Shown here: positions 27,475-36,123 of the stretch, piece after piece
How the letters are laid out: each line of letters opens with the position of its first letter
Position numbering within the stretch: position 1 is the stretch's first letter
NCBI GenBank assembly: GCA_963801255.1
Contig: CAWDEC010000006.1
Coordinates: 496,001-560,000 of the forward strand
Origin: JAICXG01 sp963801255
Lineage (GTDB): Bacteria > Verrucomicrobiota > Verrucomicrobiia > Chthoniobacterales > UBA10450
Direction: 5' to 3'
Length of the DNA: 64,000 bases
Notes under the pieces: generated by a model
Told to the model about the DNA's origin: nothing
Database searches by the model: none
What the model saw: only the letters and a program-made list of their open reading frames with translations
Program-made: the position numbers and the translations under genes

Positions 27475-29688
27475 TTAGTGTGTGCTTTGCGCGTTGCTGG
27501 CGGTCTTTGGCCCGGCGCTAAGCTGCGCGAAATCGATCAGGATATTGAGGGTCTCGTCTCGTTCGGGATCGATCGCCGCCGGTTTGGTGTCGTCGCCAGC
27601 GTCCACATCTGGGTCAGCCTGGTCGTCATCAGTATCTGGCGCAGCTTCGGGAGCGACCTTCGCGGCATTTTTGCTCTTCGCTTCGGCGACTTTCCCCGGA
27701 TACATGACTAACTCGAGCTTCGGAGCGTCGATGTTTTCCAAGGTGAGCCGATAAATGCTTGGCTCTTCCCCATTGCGGGCCAGTCGTTCTTTGGAACGTG
27801 CTTCCTTGCGCAGCTTCTGATCGTCGACTTCGTGGCGGCGTACGTCTTCGTTCAACGAAATGCGATTATCGTCCAGTTTCTTCCGCAGACGCGCCATGTC
27901 ATCCATGACGTAATGGAACTCAGGATCGGCCGCGACGCGCATGGCGGAACGACGCTTTAGCTCATCAATAAAGAGCGAGTGAGAATCGGACCACTTCGTG
28001 TATTTGGCCTGCGGGACCTCGTCGTAGGGCAAGGCGTTTTTCAAGCCGCTTTCCCCAAACTCCGGTAAATCAGTCAAAGTCGGCAAAACAATATCGGACG
28101 CAACGCCGTGCAGTTGAGTCGATCCGCCAGCGACGCGGTAAAATTTCTGGATGGTGAGCTTGAGGGCGCCATCCTCCTGATTGCGCGTACCAAGCAGCGA
28201 CGTGAAGCGGCCGATCTCGAGAATGGTTTGCACCGTGCCTTTGCCGAAGCTGCTCTGATCGCCCACGATGACTGCGCGCCCATAATCCTGCAGCGCGGCG
28301 GCGAAAATTTCACTGGCGGACGCGCTTTGTCGACTCGTCAGGACAACGAGCGGTCCGTCGTAAGCGATCCCCGAATCGGGATCGTTCGAGATGATCACGC
28401 GCTCATTGGCGCCTTTTGTCTGAACAATCGGGCCAGACTTGATGAAGAGTCCGGTGAGCGAGATGGCTTCTTCGAGGGAGCCGCCGCCGTTGCGTCGCAG
28501 GTCGATGACGAGCCCGGCAATCTTTTCCTTCTTCAACCGATGGAGAAGCGCGAGCACATCCTTGGTCGTGCTCTTCTTGTGCGAATCCATGTCGGCATAA
28601 AATGACGGCAGGGTGAGCCAGCCGAGCTTCACCTGCTCGCCGTCATGGTTTTTCTTGATGATGATGTCCGCGCGAGCTTCCTGATCCTTGAGCTTAATTT
28701 CATCGCGCACGAGCTCGACTGTCTTGCGCTCGGAGGGATCCGTTGCGTTGGCAGGGATAATAAGGAGACGGACCCTCGTGCCTTTCTTGCCGCGAATCTT
28801 CTCCACCACCTTGTCCAGGCGCATGTCGCGCACGTCCACATATTCCTTCGAACCTTGAGCGACGGCGGTGATTCGATCGCCCACTTTCACCCGTCCGCTG
28901 GTTTGCGCCGGTCCACCGGCCACCAGGCTCTCGATTTTCGCATAGCCGTCTTCGCTCCGAAGCATGGCGCCGATGCCAACAAGCGAAAGCCCCATGTTGA
29001 TGCTGAAGTTTTTGAGATCAGCCGCGCTGAGATATTCCGAGTGCGGATCGTAAGCCTGAGCGAGCGCATCGAGAAATAGCTTTACCTGCTCATCGCTATC
29101 TTCCTCGTGGACACTACGCAACATGCGGTCGTAACGGCGCTCGATCAGCTTCGGTCCAGGCTCGATTGGATGCTCAGCCAGTTTTTCCTGAAGCAGTTCG
29201 TTTTCGATTCGCTTGCGCCAGAGATCATCGGCTTCGGCATCGTCCTTGGGCCAAGGCGCCTTCTGGCGGCTAAGCAGGACCGTATCGTTCGTCTTAAAGT
29301 CCATCGGCTGCTTGACCAGCTCTTTGATTTTCTTCACCCGGTCTTCGACGCGCTTTTGGAAGACGTCGAAAATTTCATGTGCCGGTTTGAGATCGCCATT
29401 GAGGATGTCGTTATCCAGCGTGGTGCCGTATTTGGCAGTAAAGGCGTCAACGTCTTTCTGGGTGAAGAAGAGATGGCTGAAATCAAGCGTTTCGAGGTAA
29501 CCGGTGAGAAGCTTTTTCGAGATCTCATCGTCAAGCGGATGGTGTGTGTAATGCCCTTCCTCAAGAAGGCGACCGACGGAAAGCGCGATCTGCTCATCGT
29601 CGGACTTGGCGAGGACCGGTTGCACGGCGAGCGCGACGACCATCAAACCTGGTAGCAGCGCAACCGATCGGCGAAGAAATGTGTTCAT
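27475..29688 (-). CDS. prc: Carboxy-terminal processing protease (Prc/Tsp, S41A)
   Basis: ATG 29688 gives 737 residues. A signal peptide (VALLPGLMVVALAVQPVLAK) is followed by an N-terminal helical domain, a PDZ domain (about residues 240-330, LVGIGAMLRSEDGYAKIESL) and the S41 protease core. LTSRQSASASEIFAAALQDY carries the nucleophile Ser, and GDQSSFGKGTVQ the catalytic Lys. The C-terminal DUF3340-like region and acidic tail (DTDDDQADPDVDAGDDTK) complete a Tsp-like layout. It degrades or trims periplasmic proteins at their C-termini, often in cell-wall control. No dispersed word is found in the gene. Confidence 0.93.
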   Translation of the reverse strand: MNTFLRRSVALLPGLMVVALAVQPVLAKSDDEQIALSVGRLLEEGHYTHHPLDDEISKKLLTGYLETLDFSHLFFTQKDVDAFTAKYGTTLDNDILNGDLKPAHEIFDVFQKRVEDRVKKIKELVKQPMDFKTNDTVLLSRQKAPWPKDDAEADDLWRKRIENELLQEKLAEHPIEPGPKLIERRYDRMLRSVHEEDSDEQVKLFLDALAQAYDPHSEYLSAADLKNFSINMGLSLVGIGAMLRSEDGYAKIESLVAGGPAQTSGRVKVGDRITAVAQGSKEYVDVRDMRLDKVVEKIRGKKGTRVRLLIIPANATDPSERKTVELVRDEIKLKDQEARADIIIKKNHDGEQVKLGWLTLPSFYADMDSHKKSTTKDVLALLHRLKKEKIAGLVIDLRRNGGGSLEEAISLTGLFIKSGPIVQTKGANERVIISNDPDSGIAYDGPLVVLTSRQSASASEIFAAALQDYGRAVIVGDQSSFGKGTVQTILEIGRFTSLLGTRNQEDGALKLTIQKFYRVAGGSTQLHGVASDIVLPTLTDLPEFGESGLKNALPYDEVPQAKYTKWSDSHSLFIDELKRRSAMRVAADPEFHYVMDDMARLRKKLDDNRISLNEDVRRHEVDDQKLRKEARSKERLARNGEEPSIYRLTLENIDAPKLELVMYPGKVAEAKSKNAAKVAPEAAPDTDDDQADPDVDAGDDTKPAAIDPERDETLNILIDFAQLSAGPKTASNAQSTH

Positions 29689-29946
29689 AAAAGCGGACAA
29701 AAAAGCTCGCAGAATTCGATTCTAAAGCAAGGTGAGGGCCTGAGCTTGAGAAACGGCGGAATTGAACAATGAGACAGCGCTCGCCTGCGAAGATTCAAAA
29801 TTAGATTGGCGTGCCGCGGCGGCTAAAAGTGCAGATTTCGCTCTCCAAACTCCTCTTCTCCAATTGTTCGCGCTCCTGAATCGAACCTCAAAACCAGTGG
29901 CAGGCGGAAGAAAGCAAGCTTAGGAGCAGGAAAAGAGGGACAGAAG

Positions 29947-30564
29947 ATGATCGTGTATCGAAGCTTCACTGGCGGCATTTTTGAGACGAATTGTTACGCT
30001 TTGGAGGCGCCGGAAGGCTGGATGCTTTTCGACGCGCCCGAGGGCGCCTGCGACTGGCTCGTTAAGCAGAAAATCGAGCTTCGACTCCTCCTTCTCACCC
30101 ACGGCCATGTCGATCACATCCAGGATGTCGCCCGGATCAAGCAGCACTTTGGGTGTCCCATTGGCGTGCATAAGGAAAGTGCGCCGATGATTTCGGAGAG
30201 TGGGTTCTTTCGTGAGTTTGGATTTCAATTCGAGATCGAGCTGGTACAGCCCGACCTGCTCATCGAGGCGACACCTTCGCGTGGCTTCCTCGGCCTGGAT
30301 TTCGAGATTCTCGACGTGCCTGGACATTGTCCGGGTAGCCTCTGCTTTTTTTCGCGCGAGAACGAATTGCTCGTCGGCGGCGACGTCCTCTTCGCGGGTG
30401 GCGTGGGACGGTGGGACTTGCCAGGCGGCGACGCCGAGCTGCTCTTCTCGGGGATTCGAGAGAAACTCTATTCGCTAGGCGAGAATGTCGTTGTCCTGCC
30501 GGGTCACGGTCCAAGCACCACCATTGGCGCCGAACGCCGTTCTAATCCGTTCGTCCGCCCATAG
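29947..30564 (+). CDS. MBL-fold hydrolase (glyoxalase II-like)
   Basis: 205 residues, ATG at 29947 with GAGGGA about seven bases upstream. THGHVDHIQDVARIKQHFG gives the metal motif HxHxDH, DVPGHCPGSLCFF a third His, FSRENELLVGGDVLFAGGVG the bridging Asp, and VVLPGHGPSTTIGAE the last His. The length and order fit small glyoxalase II-like or YcbL-type hydrolases acting on thioesters in the cytosol. The substrate is unknown. Its upstream 250 bases up to prc (divergent) hold no gene. Confidence 0.88.
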   Translation: MIVYRSFTGGIFETNCYALEAPEGWMLFDAPEGACDWLVKQKIELRLLLLTHGHVDHIQDVARIKQHFGCPIGVHKESAPMISESGFFREFGFQFEIELVQPDLLIEATPSRGFLGLDFEILDVPGHCPGSLCFFSRENELLVGGDVLFAGGVGRWDLPGGDAELLFSGIREKLYSLGENVVVLPGHGPSTTIGAERRSNPFVRP

Positions 30565-30578
30565 GCGGCGGGAAGAAT

Positions 30579-30608
30579 CCAGCGGGCTGGCCACCTGCCG
30601 GGCGCTGG
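30579..30608. terminator. Possible imperfect hairpin between convergent genes
   Basis: CCAGCG at 30579 pairs with CGCTGG at 30603-30608 around a GC-rich loop that can pair further. It lies in the 64-base gap where the MBL hydrolase and AmgK-like genes converge. There is no T-run, so support is weak. Confidence 0.25.
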
Positions 30609-30628
30609 TCATGGATCATTCTAGCGGG

Positions 30629-31606
30629 CTAAAGCGTCGCCAGGGAATCCGTCAGAGGCTCAAGCCCATCGATCTCGCGCATGACTTCGCCTAACGATTC
30701 CACGGCCGCCGGTATGTGCTGGAGAAATCCTTCAATTCCCTTCGAGATTCCAAGATAGCCGTAAGCCCCCAGCGCCTGCATGAGGCGTTGCATCGCACAG
30801 AGGCGAAACCTTTCCGCGAACGCCGTATCGTCGACCTCTGCTTCGGCGCGGTAAAACTCGACCAGTTCTCGTCGCTCGTTAGTCGTTAGGCAAACATAGG
30901 GATCGTAGAGGAGCGAAGCGAGGTCGTACTCCGGCAGGCCAGGCCGCATTCCCTGGAAATCAATCAGGTAAGCCTGTTGCTCGCGGATGATGATGTTTTG
31001 CGATTGCAAATCCCGATGCACCAGAACGCGAGGAAGGTTTCCCAAATACCCGGCAATTTCCTTCAGCCGCGGCAGCCGAGAAATTTCCGCGAGCGTTTTT
31101 CCACCCACCCCAAAATGTCTCCCGAGGCAATGCTCTAGAAAGTAGTTCTGTTCCCAGCGATAAACCGCTGCATTAAAATGCATCGGCAAATGCGGCGCGA
31201 TACTGGCGAACCCCCCTGCGGGGATCTGATGCAGCTTTACTACATCCTCCAGCGCCGACTGATAAAGGACGCGCCGCTCCGGCCAGCTTTCCTCGCGATG
31301 ACTCCAAAGGTCGCGTTCGCCCAAGTCTTCGATCCAAATCAGGCCTTCCTCCGAGTCATGAAAGTAAATTTTGGGCGCGCGCACCTCATGCGTAGTGAGA
31401 AACTCGGCGATTTCGACGTAACGCTGATTCTCAGCTCGCTCTCGCGTATACTTAATCAGAACGACCGTCTGCTCGGGCGAAAACTGGATACGGTAAAACT
31501 TGCGTCCCGAGCCGCCCTTTTCGATGGGAGAGATTCTTACCTCCGCCTGATCAAATCGCGGAAAGTGCAACCGCGTCTGGTGCAATAACGTCTCGGATAA
31601 AATCAT
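30629..31606 (-). CDS. amgK: Sugar kinase of the aminoglycoside-phosphotransferase fold, AmgK-like
   Basis: 325 residues. SGRKFYRIQFSPEQTVVLIK is the nucleotide loop with the Lys, VLVHRDLQSQNIIIREQQ the catalytic loop (HRDLQxxN), and YLIDFQGMRPGLPEYDLASL the metal-binding DFQ motif. This is typical of AmgK, which phosphorylates N-acetylmuramate and N-acetylglucosamine at C1. The ATG directly follows the TAG of the upstream nucleotidyltransferase (TAGATG), the same pairing as amgK-murU in Pseudomonas. Function by pairing is inferred. Copies of the word at 30689 and 30883. Confidence 0.8.
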   Translation of the reverse strand: MILSETLLHQTRLHFPRFDQAEVRISPIEKGGSGRKFYRIQFSPEQTVVLIKYTRERAENQRYVEIAEFLTTHEVRAPKIYFHDSEEGLIWIEDLGERDLWSHREESWPERRVLYQSALEDVVKLHQIPAGGFASIAPHLPMHFNAAVYRWEQNYFLEHCLGRHFGVGGKTLAEISRLPRLKEIAGYLGNLPRVLVHRDLQSQNIIIREQQAYLIDFQGMRPGLPEYDLASLLYDPYVCLTTNERRELVEFYRAEAEVDDTAFAERFRLCAMQRLMQALGAYGYLGISKGIEGFLQHIPAAVESLGEVMREIDGLEPLTDSLATL

Positions 31607-32560
31607 CTAGATAATGGCATCGGCCAGCGCTCCTTCGGCGCGGCGATGGCTGCGGACGATACAGCGTTTCAGGTGGGTGCAAGAGGCAATTTGCGCGCCA
31701 CGCCAAATGATCGAATCCTCGACCACTGCATTGCTTCCTACGCGAACCTCAGAACCGACGGCCGACCAGCCATTGACCTGTGCGTTCGCCGCCAGCTGCG
31801 CCTGTGGCGAAATACGCTCCGGCCAATCGTTCTCGGCGAGGTAATCGGGCCGCCAGGGCAACTCGGCAATGGTCTGATGGACACGCAGGTAGTCGTTAGG
31901 CGAAGTGAGGTTGAACCATTGTCCCTCCTCGATCACCACTCCGCCGATGCGTCCACCCTGTCCGATCCAATCGGCCAGCACCGGGACGAAGGAAATCTTC
32001 TCGCCTAACGCAAAGCGTTGAAAAGCCGTTCGGTTCCAAAGCGAGATGTTGGCATAATCGTAGTTACCGGCCCGACCACGCCGCTGGCCGAGATCGACTA
32101 CCTGTCCGTCCTGAAAAGCCACGTTGCGCGCCACGCCGGTGGAGCGAAGGGCGAGAGTAACGTCATTCTCTTTCCTGAAATGTTCTTCGATGAGCGAGGT
32201 GAGCGGGAGATCGGTCAGGATATCGCCGCTGTAAACGAAGAAGGTTTGTCCCGCCCCAAGGAAACGTTCGGCATTTTTGATTCCGCCTCCGGTCTCAAGC
32301 AGGCGCTCCTCGTGGACGAGGGTCAGTGGATTTCCTCGATAAGATCCCTGCCCTAACGAATCCGTGAAACGTTCCGGGAGGTGATGCGTGTTGACGACAA
32401 ACGACCCGACGCCCGCCGCAATCAGATGATCGAGCGCGAAGGTAATAAGTGGTTTGTTGAAAATCGGGACCAGCGGCTTGGGAAGATCATCGGTCAACGG
32501 CCGCAGCCGTGTGCCAAGACCAGCGCCGAGAACAAAAGCCTGTGCGATCTTTGTCGACAC
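31607..32560 (-). CDS. murU: Sugar-1-phosphate nucleotidyltransferase, MurU-like, with extra hexapeptide domain
   Basis: I use GTG 32560 (STKIAQAFVLGAGLGTRLRP), where the family core begins; a TTG at 32596 would add 12 residues. 317 residues. GAGLGTRLRPLTDDLPKPLV is the signature of nucleotidyltransferases, VYSGDILTD the metal-binding Asp. After about residue 230 there is a left-handed beta-helix-like extension (QAQLAANAQVNGWSAVGSEV) ending in IIWRGAQIASCTHLKRCIV, longer than Pseudomonas MurU. It would make UDP-MurNAc from MurNAc-1-phosphate, or a GDP-/UDP-sugar; next to amgK the first is more likely. Confidence 0.8.
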   Translation of the reverse strand: MSTKIAQAFVLGAGLGTRLRPLTDDLPKPLVPIFNKPLITFALDHLIAAGVGSFVVNTHHLPERFTDSLGQGSYRGNPLTLVHEERLLETGGGIKNAERFLGAGQTFFVYSGDILTDLPLTSLIEEHFRKENDVTLALRSTGVARNVAFQDGQVVDLGQRRGRAGNYDYANISLWNRTAFQRFALGEKISFVPVLADWIGQGGRIGGVVIEEGQWFNLTSPNDYLRVHQTIAELPWRPDYLAENDWPERISPQAQLAANAQVNGWSAVGSEVRVGSNAVVEDSIIWRGAQIASCTHLKRCIVRSHRRAEGALADAII

Positions 32561-32761
32561 TGCGGCCTGAATGGATTGGAGAGGCCAGCGTGTCAACTGA
32601 AGCTGCCAGGCATTCCCTGGTGAGAAATGCGCGGGACGAGCTGAACCGCGTACGACTGGCCCTTTATTCCCGACTTACTCCCTGCATGAAAACCGCGTGC
32701 AACAACTTTGAGCCTTGACCGAGGACGCTCGACCCTCATGCTGGAAGCACCGCGTAACGCC

Positions 32762-33628
32762 ATGAGAAAATCCATCGCTCTCTTCGCCATGCTGCTCGCC
32801 ACCCTGCCCTCGACTCCCGCGCCAGCAGCTTTCCTTCTTAACCTATCTACCCGCGTTGATATCCCGCCAGCTGCGCTTGGCGCCGATGTCACCTCCCTCA
32901 TCGGCGGCTTCATTATTGGGGGAACGAAGTCGAGAAAAATTCTCATCCGCGGTCTCGGCCCATCGTTGGCTACTTTCGGTTTGGTTCCCCTGGCCGATCC
33001 GACTCTCGAACTGCATGACGCGTCTGGAGCGCTCATCATTTCGAACGATAACTGGATGGACACGCAGGAAGACGACATCGCCGCTACGGGTCTGGCTCCG
33101 ACCAACCCTTTGGAGTCGGCAATTGTCATGACTCTGGAGCCCGGCGTCTACTCGGCGATCGTTACGGGCAAAAAGCTCGACATTGGGACCGCTCCGAGCA
33201 ACGGGACGGCTCTCATCGAACTGTACGATCTAAGTCCTATCATCGCTGAAGCGCTCGACAACATCAGCACGCGCGGCGCAGTCCACGGAACATCCGATCC
33301 CATGATTGCCGGCTTCATCGTTGGCAACGGCAGCGACGTTACCGTACTCATCCGAGGCCTCGGCCCCTCTCTCGCCGACTTTGGCCTGGTTAGCCTGAGT
33401 AATCCTCGCATTGATCTCTTCGACGGTGACGGCAACCTACTGGCCAGCAACGATAATTGGAGCGATACCCAGTCGAGCGAAATAGGGGCGACAGGCCTTG
33501 CCCCCGAAAACCCTCTGGAATCGGCGATGCTGATCAACGTACCAAGAGGCGCCTACACCGTGGTTCTTTCACCGGTCGACGTCAAAGATCGTGGCACGGC
33601 CCTGGTCGAGATCTACAAGCTCGACTGA
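32762..33628 (+). CDS. Exported protein with two RGLGPSL/NDNW repeats
   Basis: ATG 32762 follows an open frame that begins earlier; 288 residues. Signal peptide KSIALFAMLLATLPSTPAPA. The mature protein has two similar halves of about 130 residues, each with GGFI-G, ILIRGLGPSLATFGL or VLIRGLGPSLADFGL, a NDNW segment, TGLAPxNPLESA, a GxYxxxV motif and ALIELYDL or ALVEIYKL. The duplication is clear, and the repeat is common in large exported verrucomicrobial proteins; here only two units occur. Beta-rich, probably surface-exposed; function unknown. The downstream bases 33633-33649 match a 17-base element also at 56251. Confidence 0.75.
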   Translation: MRKSIALFAMLLATLPSTPAPAAFLLNLSTRVDIPPAALGADVTSLIGGFIIGGTKSRKILIRGLGPSLATFGLVPLADPTLELHDASGALIISNDNWMDTQEDDIAATGLAPTNPLESAIVMTLEPGVYSAIVTGKKLDIGTAPSNGTALIELYDLSPIIAEALDNISTRGAVHGTSDPMIAGFIVGNGSDVTVLIRGLGPSLADFGLVSLSNPRIDLFDGDGNLLASNDNWSDTQSSEIGATGLAPENPLESAMLINVPRGAYTVVLSPVDVKDRGTALVEIYKLD

Positions 33629-33632
33629 TTTT

Positions 33633-33649
33633 TGGCGGATTAAGTATCT
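33633..33649. repeat. 17-base element, second copy at 56251-56267
   Basis: TGGCGGATTAAGTATCT here and TGGCGGATTGAGTATCT at 56251-56267 differ at one base. Both lie just after a stop codon, in the gap behind the RGLGPSL protein and behind ppk2. At this copy an adjacent CTTAAGCC can pair back to GG..TTAAG. It may be the relic of a short intergenic repeat. Confidence 0.35.
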
Positions 33650-33668
33650 TAAGCCGAAGTTTGAGTTA

Positions 33669-34085
33669 CTAACCCAAAGCGATTCGTTCCTCAGGTCCCT
33701 TGCGATATTGCTCGTCGCCGACCTTTTCCATCCAGTCGACGACTCTGCCGTCCAGTGCCTCCTGAATTGCAATGTGAGTCATGGCAGTGGTGGGTGTAGC
33801 ACCATGCCAGTGTTTTTCGTTAGGCGAAAACCAGACCACATCGCCTGGACTTACCTCTTCAATGGTGCCGCCATCCCGCTGCACCCATCCGCAGCCTGCA
33901 GTCACAATTAAGGTCTGACCCAGAGGATGTATGTGCCAGGCTGTGCGAGCTCCAGGTTCAAAGGTGACACTGGCGCCCCGCGCCCGTGCCGATTCTTCGA
34001 AAAGCGGGTCGATGCGGACTGAACCGGTAAACCATTCGGCGGAACCTTTGATGGATGGCTGTGAACCGTTTCTCTTGATTTTCAT
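33669..34085 (-). CDS. Cupin-domain protein
   Basis: 138 residues of one cupin barrel. Motif 1 is FEPGARTAWHIHPLGQTLIV (two His and Gln/Glu-position residue), motif 2 is GDVVWFSPNEKHWHGATPTT. This matches (R)-mandelonitrile-lyase-like or carboxymuconolactone-associated small cupins, metal-binding and of unknown substrate. A copy of the dispersed word at 33827-33835 is in the reading frame. It converges with the RGLGPSL gene and stands alone. Confidence 0.85.
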   Translation of the reverse strand: MKIKRNGSQPSIKGSAEWFTGSVRIDPLFEESARARGASVTFEPGARTAWHIHPLGQTLIVTAGCGWVQRDGGTIEEVSPGDVVWFSPNEKHWHGATPTTAMTHIAIQEALDGRVVDWMEKVGDEQYRKGPEERIALG

Positions 34086-34233
34086 TTTATGATTTTTTTA
34101 TGACAATTCATGCAAAAGAGAATATCTCTGTATCTCCTGGCGCGCCGACCGATACACCTCAGGCGTAACTGTCAGCACAAAGCTTCTTCCCAGCTCAAAG
34201 CACAAGCGATGCTTTGCAAGTTGGCCTTCTTCA

Positions 34234-35331
34234 TTAAGGAGTCAGTAAGTTAAGATACCAATTGATGAGACTGCTACCAAAGAACATCCAAGTGAGCGCG
34301 CCGAGAGCAAGGTATGGGCCGAAGGGAATTTTCGCCGACCAGACCTGCCGTTTGAAGAGTAGACTCGTTAGGCCAACGACCGAGCCAATGAGAGACCCGG
34401 CAAAGATGCTGCAAAGAACTCCGCGCCAGCCAAGGAAGGCGCCGATCGCAGCGATAAATTTCAGGTCGCCGCGGCCCATGGCCTCGCGTGGGATTTGCAT
34501 CTCTTCCACCACGCCCGAAACGCGGTCGACTTCATCGAGCCGAAACGTTTCCTGCTCGATGGTAAGCAGGTTGTAATGCAGCTGCAGGATGCAACGCGAG
34601 AAGCTTCGATCGTCTACCTGCGCTTCGCTGCAACGCATGAGCATGAGATCGGTCTCGCGCGCAAAATATTCGCTCCAAAGGGCCCGCTCACTCCCAACGA
34701 CAAAATCGGCGTCGTCGACCTGCCGTACCCAGCTAAAGGGCGTCGGCTCCTTGAGCCGGACTCGCTTTTTTCCAAAGACTTTTTTCCCTCCTTCCAAAAC
34801 AAGCCAGAGGAGAAGATAGCCAAGGACGGCACTGCCGAGCGACCAGAGAAACGCGCGCCAGGCAGAACTCTCATCCATCAGTGCAGGGACAAGAAAGCTG
34901 GCCACGACACCGCTAATCGTTCCACCGATAGTAATTTCGTCCGGAATAATAAAGTGCTCAAAGTCGATAAAGGTCGCGACAATGAGAAGACTAACGAAGA
35001 TCCAATAAGCGATAGCGGTAGGCCAGGGAAAGGCCATCCAGACTATAAGGAAGAAGAGACCAGAAATAAGCTCAACCGCGAAGTAGCGAAAGCTAATGCG
35101 GCTCCCGCACTTCGCACATTTCCCTCGAAGCCAGAGCCAGCTCAGCAGTGGAAGGTTCTGCCGCCAGGGGATCGGTGCTTTACAGGAAGGACAAAAGGAA
35201 CGCCGCGGCTGATTGACGGAAAGTCCATGCGGCAGACGATAGATACAAACATTGAGAAATGACCCAACCGCAGCGCCAAGCAGGAAAGCAAAAAGGCGAA
35301 AGACCAGCTCGTAGGCCGCGACCGTTTCCAC
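34234..35331 (-). CDS. Prepilin peptidase (type IV leader peptidase)
   Basis: 365 residues, starting at GTG 35331 three bases after the tatC stop. The N-terminal membrane part has GAAVGSFLNVCIYRLPHGLS followed by the zinc-type CPSC...CAKC pairs (SFCPSCKAPIPW, GKCAKCGSRISFRYF). The catalytic Asp is in VATFIDFEHFIIPDEITIGG, and a second Asp should lie in the later GRGDLKFIAAIGAFLGWRG. About 100 residues are inserted between the conserved halves (residues 185-285), longer than PilD (about 290 residues). It cleaves and may methylate type IV pilin-like leaders. Confidence 0.92.
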   Translation of the reverse strand: METVAAYELVFRLFAFLLGAAVGSFLNVCIYRLPHGLSVNQPRRSFCPSCKAPIPWRQNLPLLSWLWLRGKCAKCGSRISFRYFAVELISGLFFLIVWMAFPWPTAIAYWIFVSLLIVATFIDFEHFIIPDEITIGGTISGVVASFLVPALMDESSAWRAFLWSLGSAVLGYLLLWLVLEGGKKVFGKKRVRLKEPTPFSWVRQVDDADFVVGSERALWSEYFARETDLMLMRCSEAQVDDRSFSRCILQLHYNLLTIEQETFRLDEVDRVSGVVEEMQIPREAMGRGDLKFIAAIGAFLGWRGVLCSIFAGSLIGSVVGLTSLLFKRQVWSAKIPFGPYLALGALTWMFFGSSLINWYLNLLTP

Positions 35332-35334
35332 TCG

Positions 35335-36117
35335 CTAGGATGACTCGGCCCGGGCAGCTTTGCGTTGCATAAACCAGGCGATCCAGATGCAGCTCTCATA
35401 AAGGAGACACATGGGCAGGCTCATCGCGGCAAGAGTCAATATATCGGGCGTGGGTGAGATAATGGTGGCAAGGATAAAGATGAGGACAATGGCATAAGGC
35501 CGTGTGCGGGCCATGAACTGGTAGGTAACAAGTCCAAACCTGACGAGCGCCAGAACCACGACCGGTAATTCAAAAGCTAGTCCAAAGCCGAGAACGAATC
35601 TGGTCACAAAGGAATAGTATTGTTCGACTGTCCAGTTAGGAATCCAGCCAAGCGACTGCGTGTCGTGAAAGAAGAATAGGATGGTCTTGGGCAGGAGCCA
35701 AAGGTAGCAACAGGTCACTCCAATCAGAAAGAGGCCAAAGCTGACTCCGATGGCAGGAAAAAGAAAGCGCTTCTCCACGGCTGTGAGGGCGGGCAGAACA
35801 AATTGGGCGAGAAAGTAAAGCAGCAAAGGAAAGGAGAGAACTATCCCGGCATAAAAGGCAAGATGAAAGGAGATGGTGATTGAGTCAGTAATGCCAAGGG
35901 CGCGCAATGTACCGACCTGGCCGCCTACTTCGTTCAAGGGCCGTTGCAGAATCATGACCAGACGCTGGCGGAAGCCGAAGCAGAGAACCATCGCGATGAC
36001 AAGAGTGATAGCCATCTTCACGATCGTCCAGCGCAGGTCCTCGAGGTGTTCCAGAAAGGGTTTGGAGGTTACGCTTTCCGGCGGATCGCGAAAGGAGAAG
36101 ATGTCGCGTAGCTTCAT
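35335..36117 (-). CDS. tatC: Twin-arginine translocase subunit TatC
   Basis: 260 residues with six membrane helices. FLEHLEDLRWTIVKMAITLV has the conserved cytoplasmic E and R; FVLPALTAVEKRFLFPAIG and FVTRFVLGFGLAFELPVVVL follow in family order. It is the receptor of Tat signal peptides and exports folded proteins. ATG 36117 starts after a 6-base gap from the Nudix stop, so the gene is in the folB-nudix-tatC-prepilin peptidase unit. No TatA/B gene is in the window. A likely Tat substrate, the SDR at 46990, is present. Confidence 0.95.
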   Translation of the reverse strand: MKLRDIFSFRDPPESVTSKPFLEHLEDLRWTIVKMAITLVIAMVLCFGFRQRLVMILQRPLNEVGGQVGTLRALGITDSITISFHLAFYAGIVLSFPLLLYFLAQFVLPALTAVEKRFLFPAIGVSFGLFLIGVTCCYLWLLPKTILFFFHDTQSLGWIPNWTVEQYYSFVTRFVLGFGLAFELPVVVLALVRFGLVTYQFMARTRPYAIVLIFILATIISPTPDILTLAAMSLPMCLLYESCIWIAWFMQRKAARAESS

Positions 36118-36123
36118 CGTGTT

